Position numbers and translations under genes: made by a program. The notes under the pieces were generated by a model. The model was not told the origin of the DNA and did not search any database. It saw only the letters and a program-made list of their open reading frames with translations. Shown here one piece after another: positions 47,536 to 58,775 of a stretch of 64,000 bases of DNA (position 1 is its first letter; every line of letters begins with the position of its first letter). The DNA comes from Talpa occidentalis (taxonomy: Eukaryota > Chordata > Mammalia > Eulipotyphla > Talpidae), in contig NW_023601433.1 in the NCBI RefSeq assembly GCF_014898055.3, positions 89,537,106-89,601,105 on the forward strand, in the 5' to 3' direction.

Positions 47536-48292
47536 AGGTCGACAGCCCCTTCGCTATAGGACGGGGAGGCTCGTTGACTTCCGTGGGGGCTGCGGTTCTC
47601 CGTTGAAGGAATGTCGCTGGCATCACCATGACTTGCAGTCAAGTGCTCTCTTTCCTCAGCCTTCCGCGCATTTACACGCGCCCATAAATTTTTAGGCTTT
47701 GGGGACTGGGATAGAGAGAGGGGAAATGCAAAGTCCTAGTTCTCAGTCTCAGCCGAGTGTGCTTGGAAACAGGGCAACCTTCAAGGGTGTTGTAAGGGCA
47801 GGACTGGACACGGGGCAGGTTTCCTGACCCCATGCAGACCGGGTGAAGGAGGCGTCAGAGTCCTCAGTGGTTTTTTGCAGGTCTTTTATTGGGGTTCAGC
47901 AGGTACGTGGCAGGCAGGGGTGCTGGGGGGCCGGGCGGCTGCCAGGCCTCCCAGCCCCCAGCAAGTCTTCACTCTCTCTGGGCTCTCTGGCCTTCTCTGC
48001 TTCTGCTTCGGGCTTCTTCTCTTTCGGCTTCTACGGGCGTCCCCGTGACGCCGCCCTTAAAAGCACAGTCTTGGCCCAGGTGTACCCACTCCAGGTGCCG
48101 CCATCAGGCCTGCACCCAGGATCACAGGGCTCCCTCGTCTATCCTGATGGCGGGAGGGCAGACAAGCCTGATTCCTTTTACCTCACCCTACAGGCGTCTT
48201 CCTCGCCTGCCCAGTACCATCATCCTGCACCCTACATTGTGTTCCCGAGCAGGATGAAATAGTAACAGGTCAGGCCCCTCCTCCCTGCCCTG

Positions 48293-48716
48293 ACATGTGG
48301 GGTAGAGCGTGTGATCTCCACGGAGCCTGCCAGGCTTGGGTCGCGGCGCGAGCAGTGCAGAAACTCAAGACCAGTGGAAGATTTGTTTCGGCTTTAGCAG
48401 CGGCGTCCTGTCCAGAACCAGCTTTTGTCGCGGGTTCTAGTCTTGTACCTTCCTCGGCCCCAGTTGCTCCTCTGTGTCTTTGTCTCCCTGCTTCCCAGTA
48501 ATGCCGAGGCGCTTATTGAATGCCCTCTGCCTTGTCACTCAGCGCGAGGTGATGTCAGCTGCTTGCAGCTCGCGGCTCACGCTGGTGTGCTTCAGCGGCG
48601 CGGGGAGCTCCCAGGTCTCCAGGCATTGCCGTTGCTTTGGGGGTCAGTGGGACTTTCTAATAAAGCCTTTCCCAGAGGGCAAGTCTGTGTCCTTTGCCTT
48701 CATGAAATTCACATGA
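48293..48716 (+). mobile_element. Possible solo LTR
   Basis: The segment runs from a TG to a CA end and contains one polyadenylation signal AATAAA (48659-48664) followed by a GT-rich stretch (GTCTGTGTCC), as in an LTR R-U5 region. I could not find a convincing target-site duplication or match it to a named family. It could equally be ordinary intron with a chance AATAAA. Confidence 0.25.
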
Positions 48717-49559
48717 GGTAGAATGAATAAAACAAAGCCCGGGCCGAATGGCTCTGCTCTGGAGCAGCTTTCCTATTTTAAGGTTGATTTCTTCATTTCG
48801 CGAGTCCCATTTCTTTCTGCAGGCATTAAGCTGTCAACAGCGGCTGATGACTCCGGAGCCGAAATCCCTTATACCCCCTAGCGGGGCGGTAAAGCCCTTT
48901 TGACTTCTTAACTCACCCCCAGACTCCATTTTCCTGCAAGATAGAGTTCAATAGCTAAAAGGTGGGTAAATTGGGTTTCCAGGGGTACAAACTTTATTGT
49001 GACTAGTGGAGGAATTTATTTGCTTTTGAGTAAGAGCATTTTTAAGCCAATTTTGGAAATTTCTTTCAAGAGTTACTACAATAAATCTACCCTATTGATT
49101 TAGCAAGTGGTAGTTCTCCAGTGCTCTCTGGAGTCACTTAAGGGTTTAAATTCCTCTCTTTATTACTCCAGCAATATCACAAGCACCACGCAGGCTGGTG
49201 TGGAGAGCCCTTGGACCCTTCAAGGCAAAGGCCTATCCAAGATCTTGGTTGGCTCGGAGACTGCCGGAGGGCCCTGGCCACAGATTGCACACAGGGTTCT
49301 TTTGTTTTTGGGCTCCATCTGCCCGCATGAGGCGTCCTGCCGTGGGAGCCTGTCTCGGGGCAGCTCCCGAGTAGACCAGTGCATGCCCACCTGGAATGGC
49401 AGAGAATCCCGTCCCTGCAGCCCCTCCCTCCCGGGGGGCTCCCGCACCAGGCCAGACGGGCATGTTTTAGATGTAGGTAGCTTTAGGCATCAAACCTAAA
49501 GTCAGTGAGATGAAACCGTGTCGAGACCTGCTAATAGCACGAAAGACTCACATTGACTT

Positions 49560-49745
49560 TTGCTGGTGCCGGGTTGTGTTCTAAGCGCATTGGATTTACT
49601 CACTCATTCATTTAATCCTCCTATCGACTCTGAGAAACGGGGAGGATTAGCAGCCCTGCTGGCAGACAGGGGCAGGAGCAGAGTTGCCCGAAGCTACCCA
49701 GCCGGTGGCTGGTGGAGCAAGAACTTGGACTCAGGAAACCTTTTC
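49560..49745 (-). mobile_element. MIR, reverse orientation, fairly complete
   Basis: GTTGTGTTCTAAGCGCATTG, then TCATTTAATCCTCCTATCGA, CTCTGAGAAACGGGGAGGAT, GCAGAGTTGCCCGAAGCTAC and GGTGGAGCAAGAACTTGGAC follow the reverse complement of MIR from its 3' end through the core towards the tRNA-like head. Confidence 0.75.
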
Positions 49746-51124
49746 AAAGCTTGTGGCTTAAATTGCAAACGCCCCGGGTGTGTACAGTCTTGGTTCTGCC
49801 GCTAAGGTCACCCCTCCTTGCTTTCTCTCTCCTTCCGTCCTTCCGTCCCTGCCTTTAGTCCGTCCTTTCTTGAATAAAATCCTTCCTGGAGACCCAGTGT
49901 TTACAGCGCGTAAGAGCGGACCTGCAGTTGTAGCAACGGGGTAATATGGACCCAGCACCAGCGCCGCTGCTGCCACAGCCCCTTGGAGCGCCAGGGGCCC
50001 TGGGGCCAATGCCTGGGCCCATCACCACACGGCATCGTCTCCAGCACACGCGTCTTCACCTCAAACCACAGCCCTGCTGCATCGTGCTCCCTCCGGAGCA
50101 GAGCTGCCGCTTTCCCAGCCGGACGGCCCGTGGCCCGCCCGTAGCCGAGTCCTCCGAGCCCCTGCTGTAGCCGAAAGGTTAAAGTTCTGATATTGAGAAA
50201 TGCTGACGCTCCGGGTTATTAAAAATACCAGACTCTCCGGGGTTATTCCTGGTGCTTCGGAGCCCAGCGAGGAGCCGAGGGCCAGGGAGCCCGGGAAAGG
50301 TGTCCCGAGGCCGAGCGGGGCTGCCCACCTCCCTGTGGGCCTTGGCTGCCGGCACGGAGATGAGGCGCCTGTGGAAACCCGCCAGCTCCAGGCACCTCTC
50401 CCCCCCTTTCCAAGGAAGTCAGCTGCAGAAAAACTGCAGGTCCCCTGCTTCTCTGGAAGTGCCCCGGCCCGCCCCCGCGAGGCGGCACCGCAGGCCAGAG
50501 CTGGTGCGGCCGCTGGAGGGACAGGACCGGGACCGTGCCGTGGCCTGCTGCTGCACCGCCGCCGACACGCCCGGTTTCTCGATGTAGCTCGCCTCGCTCC
50601 GGCGGGGAGCGGCCTCCTGGGCAGGTTTTCAAGGTGAAGAAGGCCGAGTCGTGAGGAGGGAAGAGCAGGGCGGGACCTGGTTGCACAAAAATGGACAAAT
50701 CAGGACTCGGTTCCGGGCACCTGAAGGCAGCCTTGTCCAGAGGGGGACTCTGGAGCCCGGGCTCTGCCAGGACGCACCGTGGACCTGGCGGGAGCTGCCC
50801 CTTCTGGGTCGCAGCTGCAGCCCCTAGAAAACTCGGCCCTGTCCGCAGCTCCCAGAGCCACAGATTGCCGGGGCAAGTGCACAGGCCGGGCCACCTAAAT
50901 GTGGGGTGCTGGTGAGAGCCCTTAGTTGCAGAGAGCAGCGTCCCCATCGCTAGCCAGTTTCTTGCAACAGAGGGGCTCCGCTCAAGGCGGGGGGCTCATC
51001 TGAGAACCTGCCGGGGCATCGAGCCGCATTGTAGCTCCACAGCCAGGGCCAAGCACCGATGAGGACACTGACCGGCGCTGTAGGGACTCGCAGCAGCAAC
51101 GGCAGGACCCTTTGCAACATGCCA

Positions 51125-51159
51125 GGGTGGCGGGGGGTGGGGGGCAGATGGTGGGGGGG
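51125..51159 (+). other. Strong G-quadruplex motif on the + (sense) strand
   Basis: G-runs of 3, 6, 6 and 7 at 51125-51127, 51132-51137, 51139-51144 and 51153-51159 with loops of 4, 1 and 8 bases. It lies 1.03 kb before the exon at 52192, in the nascent transcript's own sequence, so an RNA quadruplex is also possible. Confidence 0.7.
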
Positions 51160-52191
51160 CTGCAGGCACACCCGTGCAGCTGCCTGGGAGAGCAGGACGG
51201 GTGGGGGGGTGATGCCTGCCAGAGACCCCTCCCTCCCCCTCCCTTCTGGGACGCTGCCTCGGCACCCACGGCTGCATCTGTCCAGGCCGTGGCTCTCACC
51301 TGGGCTCTGCTTGTCCCTGTAGGGCCTGGGGACGCTGGCTGCGCGGGTGGGGGGAGGGGCGCAGGGGCGGCGCGTGAGATGCCAGGGGGCTGCACCCGCC
51401 ACACTGGATTCACAGGGCCCGTTCCCAGGCCCTGGGGACAGACCAGATAAGGACCTCAGGTCTCCGGGAGGAGAAATGGGCTTTATCAGCCAGGGGGGTG
51501 GCGCGCAGGGGCACGGTGAACTCCGGTCAGAGCCCCTGGAGAAAAGCGGAGCTGAGGCGCTGTAGGTTTGGGGTCCGGGGTTGAGAACAGGGTTGAGCTG
51601 CGCTGGCTGGAAAGCGGGTGAGGGGGAAAGACGTGCGGGCTCGGCTGAAGGTCGCGGGGCGCAGGTCCCCCCCAGTGGAAAGAGGCTTTTCTCCCAGTTC
51701 CTGGAGCTGGGCCCTCCGGGCGGGTCCCGCTCCCCTGCCGGCTCGGCCTGCGGCGGCCTGGGGCTCGGTCGAGGTTCCCGCTGGGCTCCAGCCTCCGCTG
51801 TGCCCGGAAAAGCTGGTCTTGGGGAGAAGCAAGTTTTCCTCCCCCTTTTCGTCTGGGAAGCAGCGCTGCCCTGGGCCACCAGCCTCAGTTCAGGCCCTGA
51901 ACCCCATGGGGGTTCAGGTCAAAGGTCACCCTGTTCACCCTGCGGGCGCGGCAGACACTGGCCTAACCCGGTGGAATAGCAGGTGCCATCAGGCGGAGGC
52001 CCTGGCACCAGGCTGGGTGGCGCCGCCGCACTGAGGACGCCGCCCTGGCCTGAACTTGGGGCCGCTCCCCCCGGTGCCCGGGACCCCACCAGGGCGGTGC
52101 CCCATGCTGGGCCCTTAGCCGCGTGGCAGCGAGGAGGAGGAGCCCCTCCCGCAGGACCGGCCAGCTCAGCGCCGTTTCTCTCGCCCCCCAG

Positions 52192-52375
52192 GAGCAGCAG
52201 CAGCTACACCGAGGTCGCGCAGATGAACTTCGAAATCGCGAGCGTCAGCAGCCTGTCGGGGTCGCAGCCGGTCTCCTGGCAGGTGGAGTACCCCCGGCGG
52301 GGCAGCACCGGCGTGGCCGTGGCCGAGATCTTCGTCAGCCAGAAGGACCTGGCGGGCATCGTCCCCTTGGCCATG
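52192..52375 (+). CDS. TMEM132C: Next internal coding exon of the same TMEM132-family gene
   Basis: The exon is 184 nt: one base completing the Arg codon left open by the exon at 29797-29943 (AG|G), then 61 codons ending exactly on ATG (Met). The peptide reads SSSSYTEVAQMNFEIASVSS, then LSGSQPVSWQVEYPRRG, then VAVAEIFVSQKDLAGIVPLAM. The acceptor is a pyrimidine-rich tract ending CCCCCCAG; the donor is ATG|GTAAGA. The WQVEYP and EIFVSQKDL.GIVPLAM strings are the clearest family signature in the window. They belong to the region where the N-terminal TMEM132 domain passes into the conserved middle ectodomain. FEIAS.SSLSG.QPV fits my recollection of TMEM132C better than TMEM132D. The downstream junction is phase 0, so the next exon should start on a whole codon; it is not within the remaining 11.6 kb. 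No stop or frameshift is seen. Confidence 0.93.
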
Positions 52376-52685
52376 GTAAGATGCGTGCATCGCGGACACG
52401 CCTCGGCTGGCCCTGAGGCCGGCGCCCCCATCTGCCGGGGGTGGCTGCCTGGACGCGGGGAGGCTGCACCGTTTCCCGTCTTCCTCACCTCCCGAGGGGT
52501 CGTGGGGCTTCGTGGGGTTTCAGAGCTTGGGGCCCCAGGGCCGAGCATGTGGCCACAGGGCTGCGGGCAAAGAGGGGGCCGTGGCCGCGCTTCCTCTCCT
52601 GGACCGGGCACGACCTGTGCCGGCAGCGCCCCCGCACTCTGCCCTCCGTGGGGCCACCTGTGGGGGCACAGGCTGACTGCACCGT

Positions 52686-52805
52686 CTCCTGTGTAGTGGA
52701 ATCATGTCCCCCCGAAAGCCATGTTGGTTGATGTCTGAACCCCCCACACCTCCCCCCCAGTGCCTGTGGATGTGACCACGTCGGGGAAAACGGTCTTTAC
52801 CTGTG
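52686..52805 (+). mobile_element. Old LTR/DNA-element remnant (ATGTCCCCC...GGTCTTTA type)
   Basis: AATCATGTCCCCCCGAAAGC, then GTTGATGTCTGAACCCCCCA, GTGCCTGTGGATGTGACCAC and ACGGTCTTTACCTGTGACG correspond segment by segment to a common mammalian repeat. That repeat reads ATGTGTCCCCCAAAATTC, GTTGAAGTCCTAACCCCC and then a GGGTCTTT block. I am unsure of the formal family name. Confidence 0.5.
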
Positions 52806-55569
52806 ACGCAGTCGGATGCGCCCGGAGCCCAGTGGCTGCCTGCGGGGATCGCGAGCAAGCCCAGATCTAGGGGCGAGCAGCCCCCCCGCAAGCGCTCTGC
52901 TTGTCCCCAGGGTCCTCCCTGCCCACAGCCCCTGCCGGGGAGTCTGCCCTCGCGGGACCCCCATGTCCGGGCTCAGGCCCCGGCCGCCTGCCCTGCCCCT
53001 GTGCGAGGGGTCCCGGCTCTCCTCCCACGCGCCCCGGCTCTGCCCAGCGGCTGCTTCACGCCTTCTCCTTACACACTCAGTGCTTGGACCGGCCACTCAT
53101 GTCCAGCCGGGCCAGCTGACCACGGAGGGACCTGTGCTGCCATCCTTTGGGCTCTCCTTCCGTGGCACCCCAAGCTCACCCACCGGGACGTGACCTCGGT
53201 GAAGTGGGGTCCTCTCCCTGTCTTGCTCCACAGACGGTCAGAGCTGCAGGGAGAGGTGGGGGCCCCTGGCTGCTGACCCTGGCTTCTGTGGCCGCTGCTG
53301 GGCATCCAGGCTGCTGCTAAATGCAGGCAGGTGGCCGGGGGACGGGAGCGGCTGCTGCTGGCCTGGGCTCTGCGGCCGCCTGGGCACGGCTGTCACGCGG
53401 GTGATGGATGGCTCGGCTCTGCTCGGCCGCGGGGACAGGCGACACCTCGGTGCTGGAGCGAGGCAGGCATCTCGGGGGGAGCGCCCTGGACGGGGTTGGC
53501 GATCACTGTCTCCAAAGAGACCATGGGGGAGAGTATTTTATTTTCTTCCAGAAACTTCCCAGCCTGTCTCCTGCTCCTTTGCCAGCCTGAGGATTCCCAC
53601 TTGTGACTGACTCTCCGAGAGTATTTTAAGGGTGACTCTGATGCTCTAGGGCCATCGAAAATAAATAATAGTTTGAAAAATATGTGGGCAGAATCCGTGT
53701 CCCCTTGTCTCAGCTGGAGATTTACTCTGGGGTTAAATTTTAAAACCTCCCTCCCTCCAGCGGCCGGCAGAGATTTCTGCCCACGGCGCACATCGATGAC
53801 TCATCCGAGGCTGTTTTGACTTGAGGGTAACATTTCAGGGGTGCCGATGAATTACCCACCAAGCGGCACGTGCGGCCGCCTGCCGGGAGGAGGCAGCAGA
53901 GACACGGCGGCGGTGGCGATTCCGTCACGGCCAGCACTGTCCACGCTTCGGTTGCCTGGTGCAGGCAGGGGTGGGTAGGGCAGGGCAGTCGGGTCTTGTC
54001 CAGGCTTGCGCTCTCCGTCATGCGCTTGGAAAGGTAAAACCGTGCCCGATACTGACTGCCCGACTTCCCCGGAAGCAGAGACAGAGGACATAGTGGTCAG
54101 TGCCCAGGCGTCCCCCAGCCTCGCGCAAGAGGGACGCCCGAGCAGGGAGACCAGCAGGAGGGCGTCCGTCATCCCCAGGAGCGGTCTGCTTCTTTCTGGA
54201 GAGACAGACGTCTAGCTGCTGTTGACAGCCGCTCTCGAGGCCAGCGCGCCGGTGATGCCTGCCGAGCACGGCTCCACCTTCACCCCAAAAGTAACGATTG
54301 AGCGGCCCGCGTTTCCGAGGGGATGGGGACAGCCGAGGGCAGGTGTCGGCCTAACGGCAGTGCTGCCTCCTGAGTGTGCCGTCCCTGCTCCCCTCCACCC
54401 CGCTCACCGGGGCCGGGGGCCAAGCTCTGAGGCTCCCGGGACGCCCTCGCAATGCCCAGAATCCCTCGCCTCCGCATTAAGAGAAGTTGACTCCTTAAAA
54501 CAAAGAGCTGCGCCCTTGACCCGCGTGACTCGCAGGGAGGCGCTGGGTGGGGCGAGTCAGAGGCCGGCAAACCTGTGCGATTCTCTCAGGTGAGGGAGAT
54601 CAAGAAATGAAACAAGCAAACTAGGTAAAGTGCGCTGAAGCGAGGGCGGGGCGGGCCTCGAGCGCGGGGCGTGGCTGCGCCGCAGGGCGGGGGTCGGGCC
54701 GGAGGGCTGGCGGCGGAGCGGGACGCAGGCCTTGGTGGCCGGCACAGGGCAGTCCGTGCCCATGTCAGTCTTGGCGACTGCACACCTGCCAGCTGGGCAT
54801 GCTGCGCCCGTGCCGCGTCCATGGTTTCCATTAAGGCAGCGTCCCTGGGCCAGCAGGTGGACACGGCGTGTTTCACATCGTCCCCTCCTGCGTGGGGACA
54901 CAAGTGCACCCCTGGGTGGCCACCGCCCTCGGCCATGGAGCAAATCACTGGCCCCAGAGGCTTCCTACGTCCCTTGGGGCCTGGGGCCCAGTGGAACTCT
55001 GCCGTGAGGTGAGCTCTGAGGGCCCTGTGAGGCAGGCGTGGGCTCGGGGGTGCCGGCCAGCAGCTCCGGAACACGCTGGTCTTACATGAGAGAGGCCATG
55101 TCCAGGCCCCAGCCCGCCCCTGGACCCCGAGCCTCTGCGGTGTCTACGAGTGGGACACCCCCGGAGCAGGTGTGAGTGCTGTCGCGTGTTGGCCCCGGCG
55201 TCCGGCCGGTCTCCCAGCGCGTCCTCCGGTTGTCTCGAGCAGCAGGGGCTCCTGCCCTGTGGAGGCTGAGTCCTCTTCCGTGGTGTGGGCGCTCGGCGCT
55301 GAGCCACGCCTCTGTCTGGGGCCTTTGGGGCTTCTGGTCCTGGCTCTCAGGCATCACGTGGCAATGCTGGTGAATGCAGGAAGCAAACAGCTCTCGAGAC
55401 CCCAATGTCGACTATCTGGGGTGAACACCCAGAAGCGGGCTAGCTGGGGCCCACGGGGTTCTGGTCGAAGTGTCCTGAGGCCCTCGCAGCCTCTGGTGAG
55501 TTCCCCAAGGGGTTGTGAGAACCCATCCCACCAGTACAAGCCGCAGCAACAGTAGCCAACGTGCAGGGT

Positions 55570-55735
55570 GTTTACCCCACGCCCCACTACACACACAGCA
55601 CCCCTGAGCCTCTCAAGAGCTCGCTAAGGCTGGGGGTGTCGCTCCCGCTTGACAGATGAGAAAGTTGAGGCTCAGGAGAGGGACGCACTGGCCGTAGCAG
55701 CCGCGGGATTTGAACTCTGTCCGTTTGCTCTCGGT
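55570..55735 (-). mobile_element. MIR, reverse orientation
   Basis: CACCCCTGAGCCTCTCAAGA, then GCTTGACAGATGAGAAAGTT, GAGGCTCAGGAGAGGGACGC and GCGGGATTTGAACTCTGTCC match the MIR core and B-box end in reverse complement. Confidence 0.7.
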
Positions 55736-56539
55736 TGCTCCCCGCGACAAACGGAGCCACCAACGGGGAGGCTGCAGCCACATCTAAGGCGTATTTTGTA
55801 TCCCAACCTTCGCCCATCATCCTTGCCGTCCCATTTTGAAGTTCTCTCTCCGGTCGCTTCTGCCAACCCGTCTTGCTTCTGGGAAACACTGCAAACAAAA
55901 TGCCCCCCCTTCTCGGATTCAAACATCCCGGCTGCACACCCCGCAGAGCAGAGCAGAAATTCCCAGAACAGAACTTTCCCAAGATAACTAAGCGTTTTCC
56001 TGATTTCTCTGAGGGTCAGTGTTTGAGTGAGGGCTCCAGGACGTCCCGAGCCAGCGAGCGAATACGTCACCCATGCTTTGGAGATTGTTTTTAATAAAGA
56101 TTATTTACACAATGTGTTTCCTATCGCGGGACACCAGAAGGAACAGGCCGACGCCCGCATTTTCTGAGAAACTCCGAGGATCTTGCAGTTCGGCATGAGG
56201 GGACTCCTTGGGGGTATTTGTCCTCCAGTTCTGAAGACTCTGGTGGAGAGTGGACTGGATGTCCTTCTCGGGCCTGTGAGTGGCCAAGGCTAAGCCACAC
56301 GAGGGTAACGGACCTGTGCCCACCGCCCCACAGCTCCTGACATCCTGCCCAGCTCTGCTCTTTTTCATGTGTGCTAGTGTCAGTCATGGACATCCTCAAA
56401 GGCAGGCACCACTAGGACACCGCCCCCCAAAAAATGTGGTGTGTAATCCTGGGAAACCTAACTGCAGAGGCTGAGGCAAAAGCTAGCAGGGGTTCCAGAA
56501 ATGAGAGCTTCGGGTTTGGTGAATCCCAGGAGACTCTTC

Positions 56540-56780
56540 TTGATGATAATAACTCACATTTGCTGAGCGATGGCCCTGCTAAGTGCCTCGTTTTCACTAT
56601 TTCAGTAAATCCTCCAAACTCTGTGCCTCTGAGTGTCGAAGCCCCGTGTTATCTTGTGTTTATGGGGAGGGTGCTGAGGCCTGTGGGCATAGCTGACCAG
56701 CCTGTAGTTACACAACTAGCAAGTGGTGTCAGTGGGGTCTGAACCCACATCTAATTCCAGGGTCTGTCTTCTTCACTGTA
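56540..56780 (-). mobile_element. MIR, reverse orientation, abutting the GATGGT array
   Basis: ATAATAACTCACATTTGCTG, AAGTGCCTCGTTTTCACTAT, TTCAGTAAATCCTCCAAACT, GTTACACAACTAGCAAGTGG and GGTCTGAACCCACATCTAAT are the MIR landmarks in reverse order. The element is nearly full length and ends about 25 bp before the tandem array begins. Confidence 0.8.
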
Positions 56781-56803
56781 AAAGCCTGCAGAGGAGGGGT
56801 AAG

Positions 56804-58775
56804 TGGTGATGGTGGTGATGGTGGTGATGGTGGTGGTGATGATGGTGATGGTGGTGATGGTGGTGATGGTGGTGATGGTGAGTGGTGATGGTGGTGATGG
56901 TGGTGATGGTGGTGATGGTGATGGTGATGGTGGTGGTGATGGTGATGTTGGTGATGGTGGTGATGGTGGTGATGGTGGTGATGGTGAGTGGTGATGGAGG
57001 TGATGGTGATGGTGATGGTGGTGATGGTGATGGTGATGGTGATGTTGGTGATGGTGGTGATGGTGGTGATGGTGGTGATGGTGAGTGGTGATGGTGGTGA
57101 TGGTGGTGATGGTGGTGATGGTGGTGATGGTGGTGATGGTGGTGATGGTGATGTTGGTGATGGTGGTGGTGGTGGTGATGGTGGTGATGGTGAGTGGTGA
57201 TGGTGGTGATGGTGGTGATGGTGGTGATGGTGGCGATGGTGATGGTGATGGTGGTGATGGTGATGGTGGTGATGGTGGTAATGGTGGTGATGGTGGTGAT
57301 GGTGGTGGTGATGGTGGTGATGGTGGCGATGGTGGTGATGGTGATGGTGGTGATGGTGGTGATGGTGATGATCCTGATGGTGATGGTGTGATGGTGATGG
57401 TGGTGATGGTGGCGATGGTGATGGTGATGATGGTGGTGGTGATGGTGATGGTGGTGATGGTGGCGATGGTGATGGTGGCAATGGTGATGGTGGTGATGGT
57501 GGTGGTGATGGTGGTGATGGTGGTGGTGATGGTGATGGTGGTGATGGTGGTGATGGTGGTGATGGTGAGTGGTGATGGTGGTGATGGTGGTGATGGTGGT
57601 GATGGTGGTGATGGTGGTGATGGTGGTGATGGTGATGTTGGTGATGGTGGTGATGGTGGTGATGGTGGTGATGGTGAGTGGTGATGGTGGTGATGGTGGT
57701 GATGGTGGTGATGGTGGCGATGGTGATGGTGATGGTGGTGATGGTGATGGTGGTGATGGTGGTAATGGTGGTGATGGTGGTGATGGTGGTGGTGATGGTG
57801 GTGATGGTGGCGATGGTGGTGATGGTGATGGTGGTGATGGTGGTGATGGTGATGGTGGTGATCCTGATGGTGATGGTGTGATGGTGATGGTGGTGATGGT
57901 GGCGATGGTGATGGTGATGATGGTGGTGGTGATGGTGATGGTGGTGATGGTGGCGATGGTGATGGTGGCAATGGTGATGGTGGTGATGGTGGTGGTGATG
58001 GTGGTGATGGTGGTGGTGATGGTGATGGTGGTGATGGTGGTGATGGTGGTGATGGTAATGGTGGTGATCCTGATGGTGGTGGTGGTGATGGTGTGATGGT
58101 GATGGTGGTGATGGTGATGGTGGCGATGGTAATGGTGATGATGGTGGTGGTGATGGTGGTGATGGTGGTGGTGATGGTGATGGTGGTGATGGTGGTGATG
58201 GTGATGGTGGTGGTGGTGATGGTGGTGATGGTGGTGGTGGTGATGGTGATGGTGGTGATGGTGGTGGTGGTGATGGTGATGGTGGTGATGGTGGTGATGG
58301 TGATGGTGGTGATGGTGGTGATGGTGTTGGTGATGATGGTGATGGTGGTGATGGTGATGGTGGTGGTGATGGTGGTGGTGATGATGGTGGTGATGGTGAT
58401 GGTGATGATGGTGATGGTGATGGTGGTGGTGATGGTGGTGATGGTGGTGATGGTGATTGGTGATGGTGGTGGTGGTGATGGTGATGGTGGTGATGGTGGT
58501 GATGGTGATTGGTGATGGTGGTGGTGGTGATGGTGATGGTGGTGATGGTGATGGTGGTGGTGGTGATGGTGATGGTGGTGATGGTGGTGATGGTGATGGT
58601 GGTGATGGTGGTGATGGTGTTGGTGATGATGGTGATGGTGGTGATGGTGATGGTGGTGGTGATGGTGGTGGTGATGATGGTGGTGATGGTGATGGTGATG
58701 ATGGTGATGGTGATGGTGATGGTGGTGATGGTGATGGTGGTGATGGTGATGGTGGTGGGCATGGGCATGGTAATG
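56804..58775 (+). repeat. GATGGT/GTGATGGTG satellite array, about 2 kb, with higher-order duplications
   Basis: The + strand is almost only G, T and A in GATGGT and GATGGTGGT units. Rare marker variants are GTGAGTGGTG (56879, 56984, 57081, 57190, 57565, 57674), ATCCTGATGG (57371, 57861, 58067), GGCGATGG and GGCAATGG. The markers show a 484-490 bp block near 57081-57560 repeated at 57565-58050. A 293-bp block carrying GTTGGTGATGATGG repeats as well (58326 and 58619). The antisense strand has no stop codon in any frame, so His-, Thr/Ile- and Ser/Pro-rich frames of about 700 codons appear; they are not genes. Confidence 0.95.

Larger units (their letters stand above)
29944..52191 (+). other. Complete intron between the two recognised exons (22,248 bp)
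   Basis: It runs from donor GTAAGC to acceptor CCAG and splits an Arg codon after its second base. It contains L2, MIR, L1 and MER5A-like remnants, the 26-bp YY1-motif minisatellite, a three-copy 32-bp repeat, strong G-quadruplex motifs on both strands and several AT-rich islands that stand out against the GC-rich background. A possible solo LTR lies near 48.3-48.7 kb. I saw no additional exon. Stretches such as 35100-36850, 37050-38800, 40000-44550 and 50000-52150 are GC-rich with nothing recognisable beyond the sites listed. Confidence 0.85.

Noticed and set aside
47843..48262. 139-codon + strand frame that looks less biased than the others
   Set aside because: No recognisable domain, no acceptor or donor framing it as an exon, and an alternative frame of 122 codons covers the same DNA.
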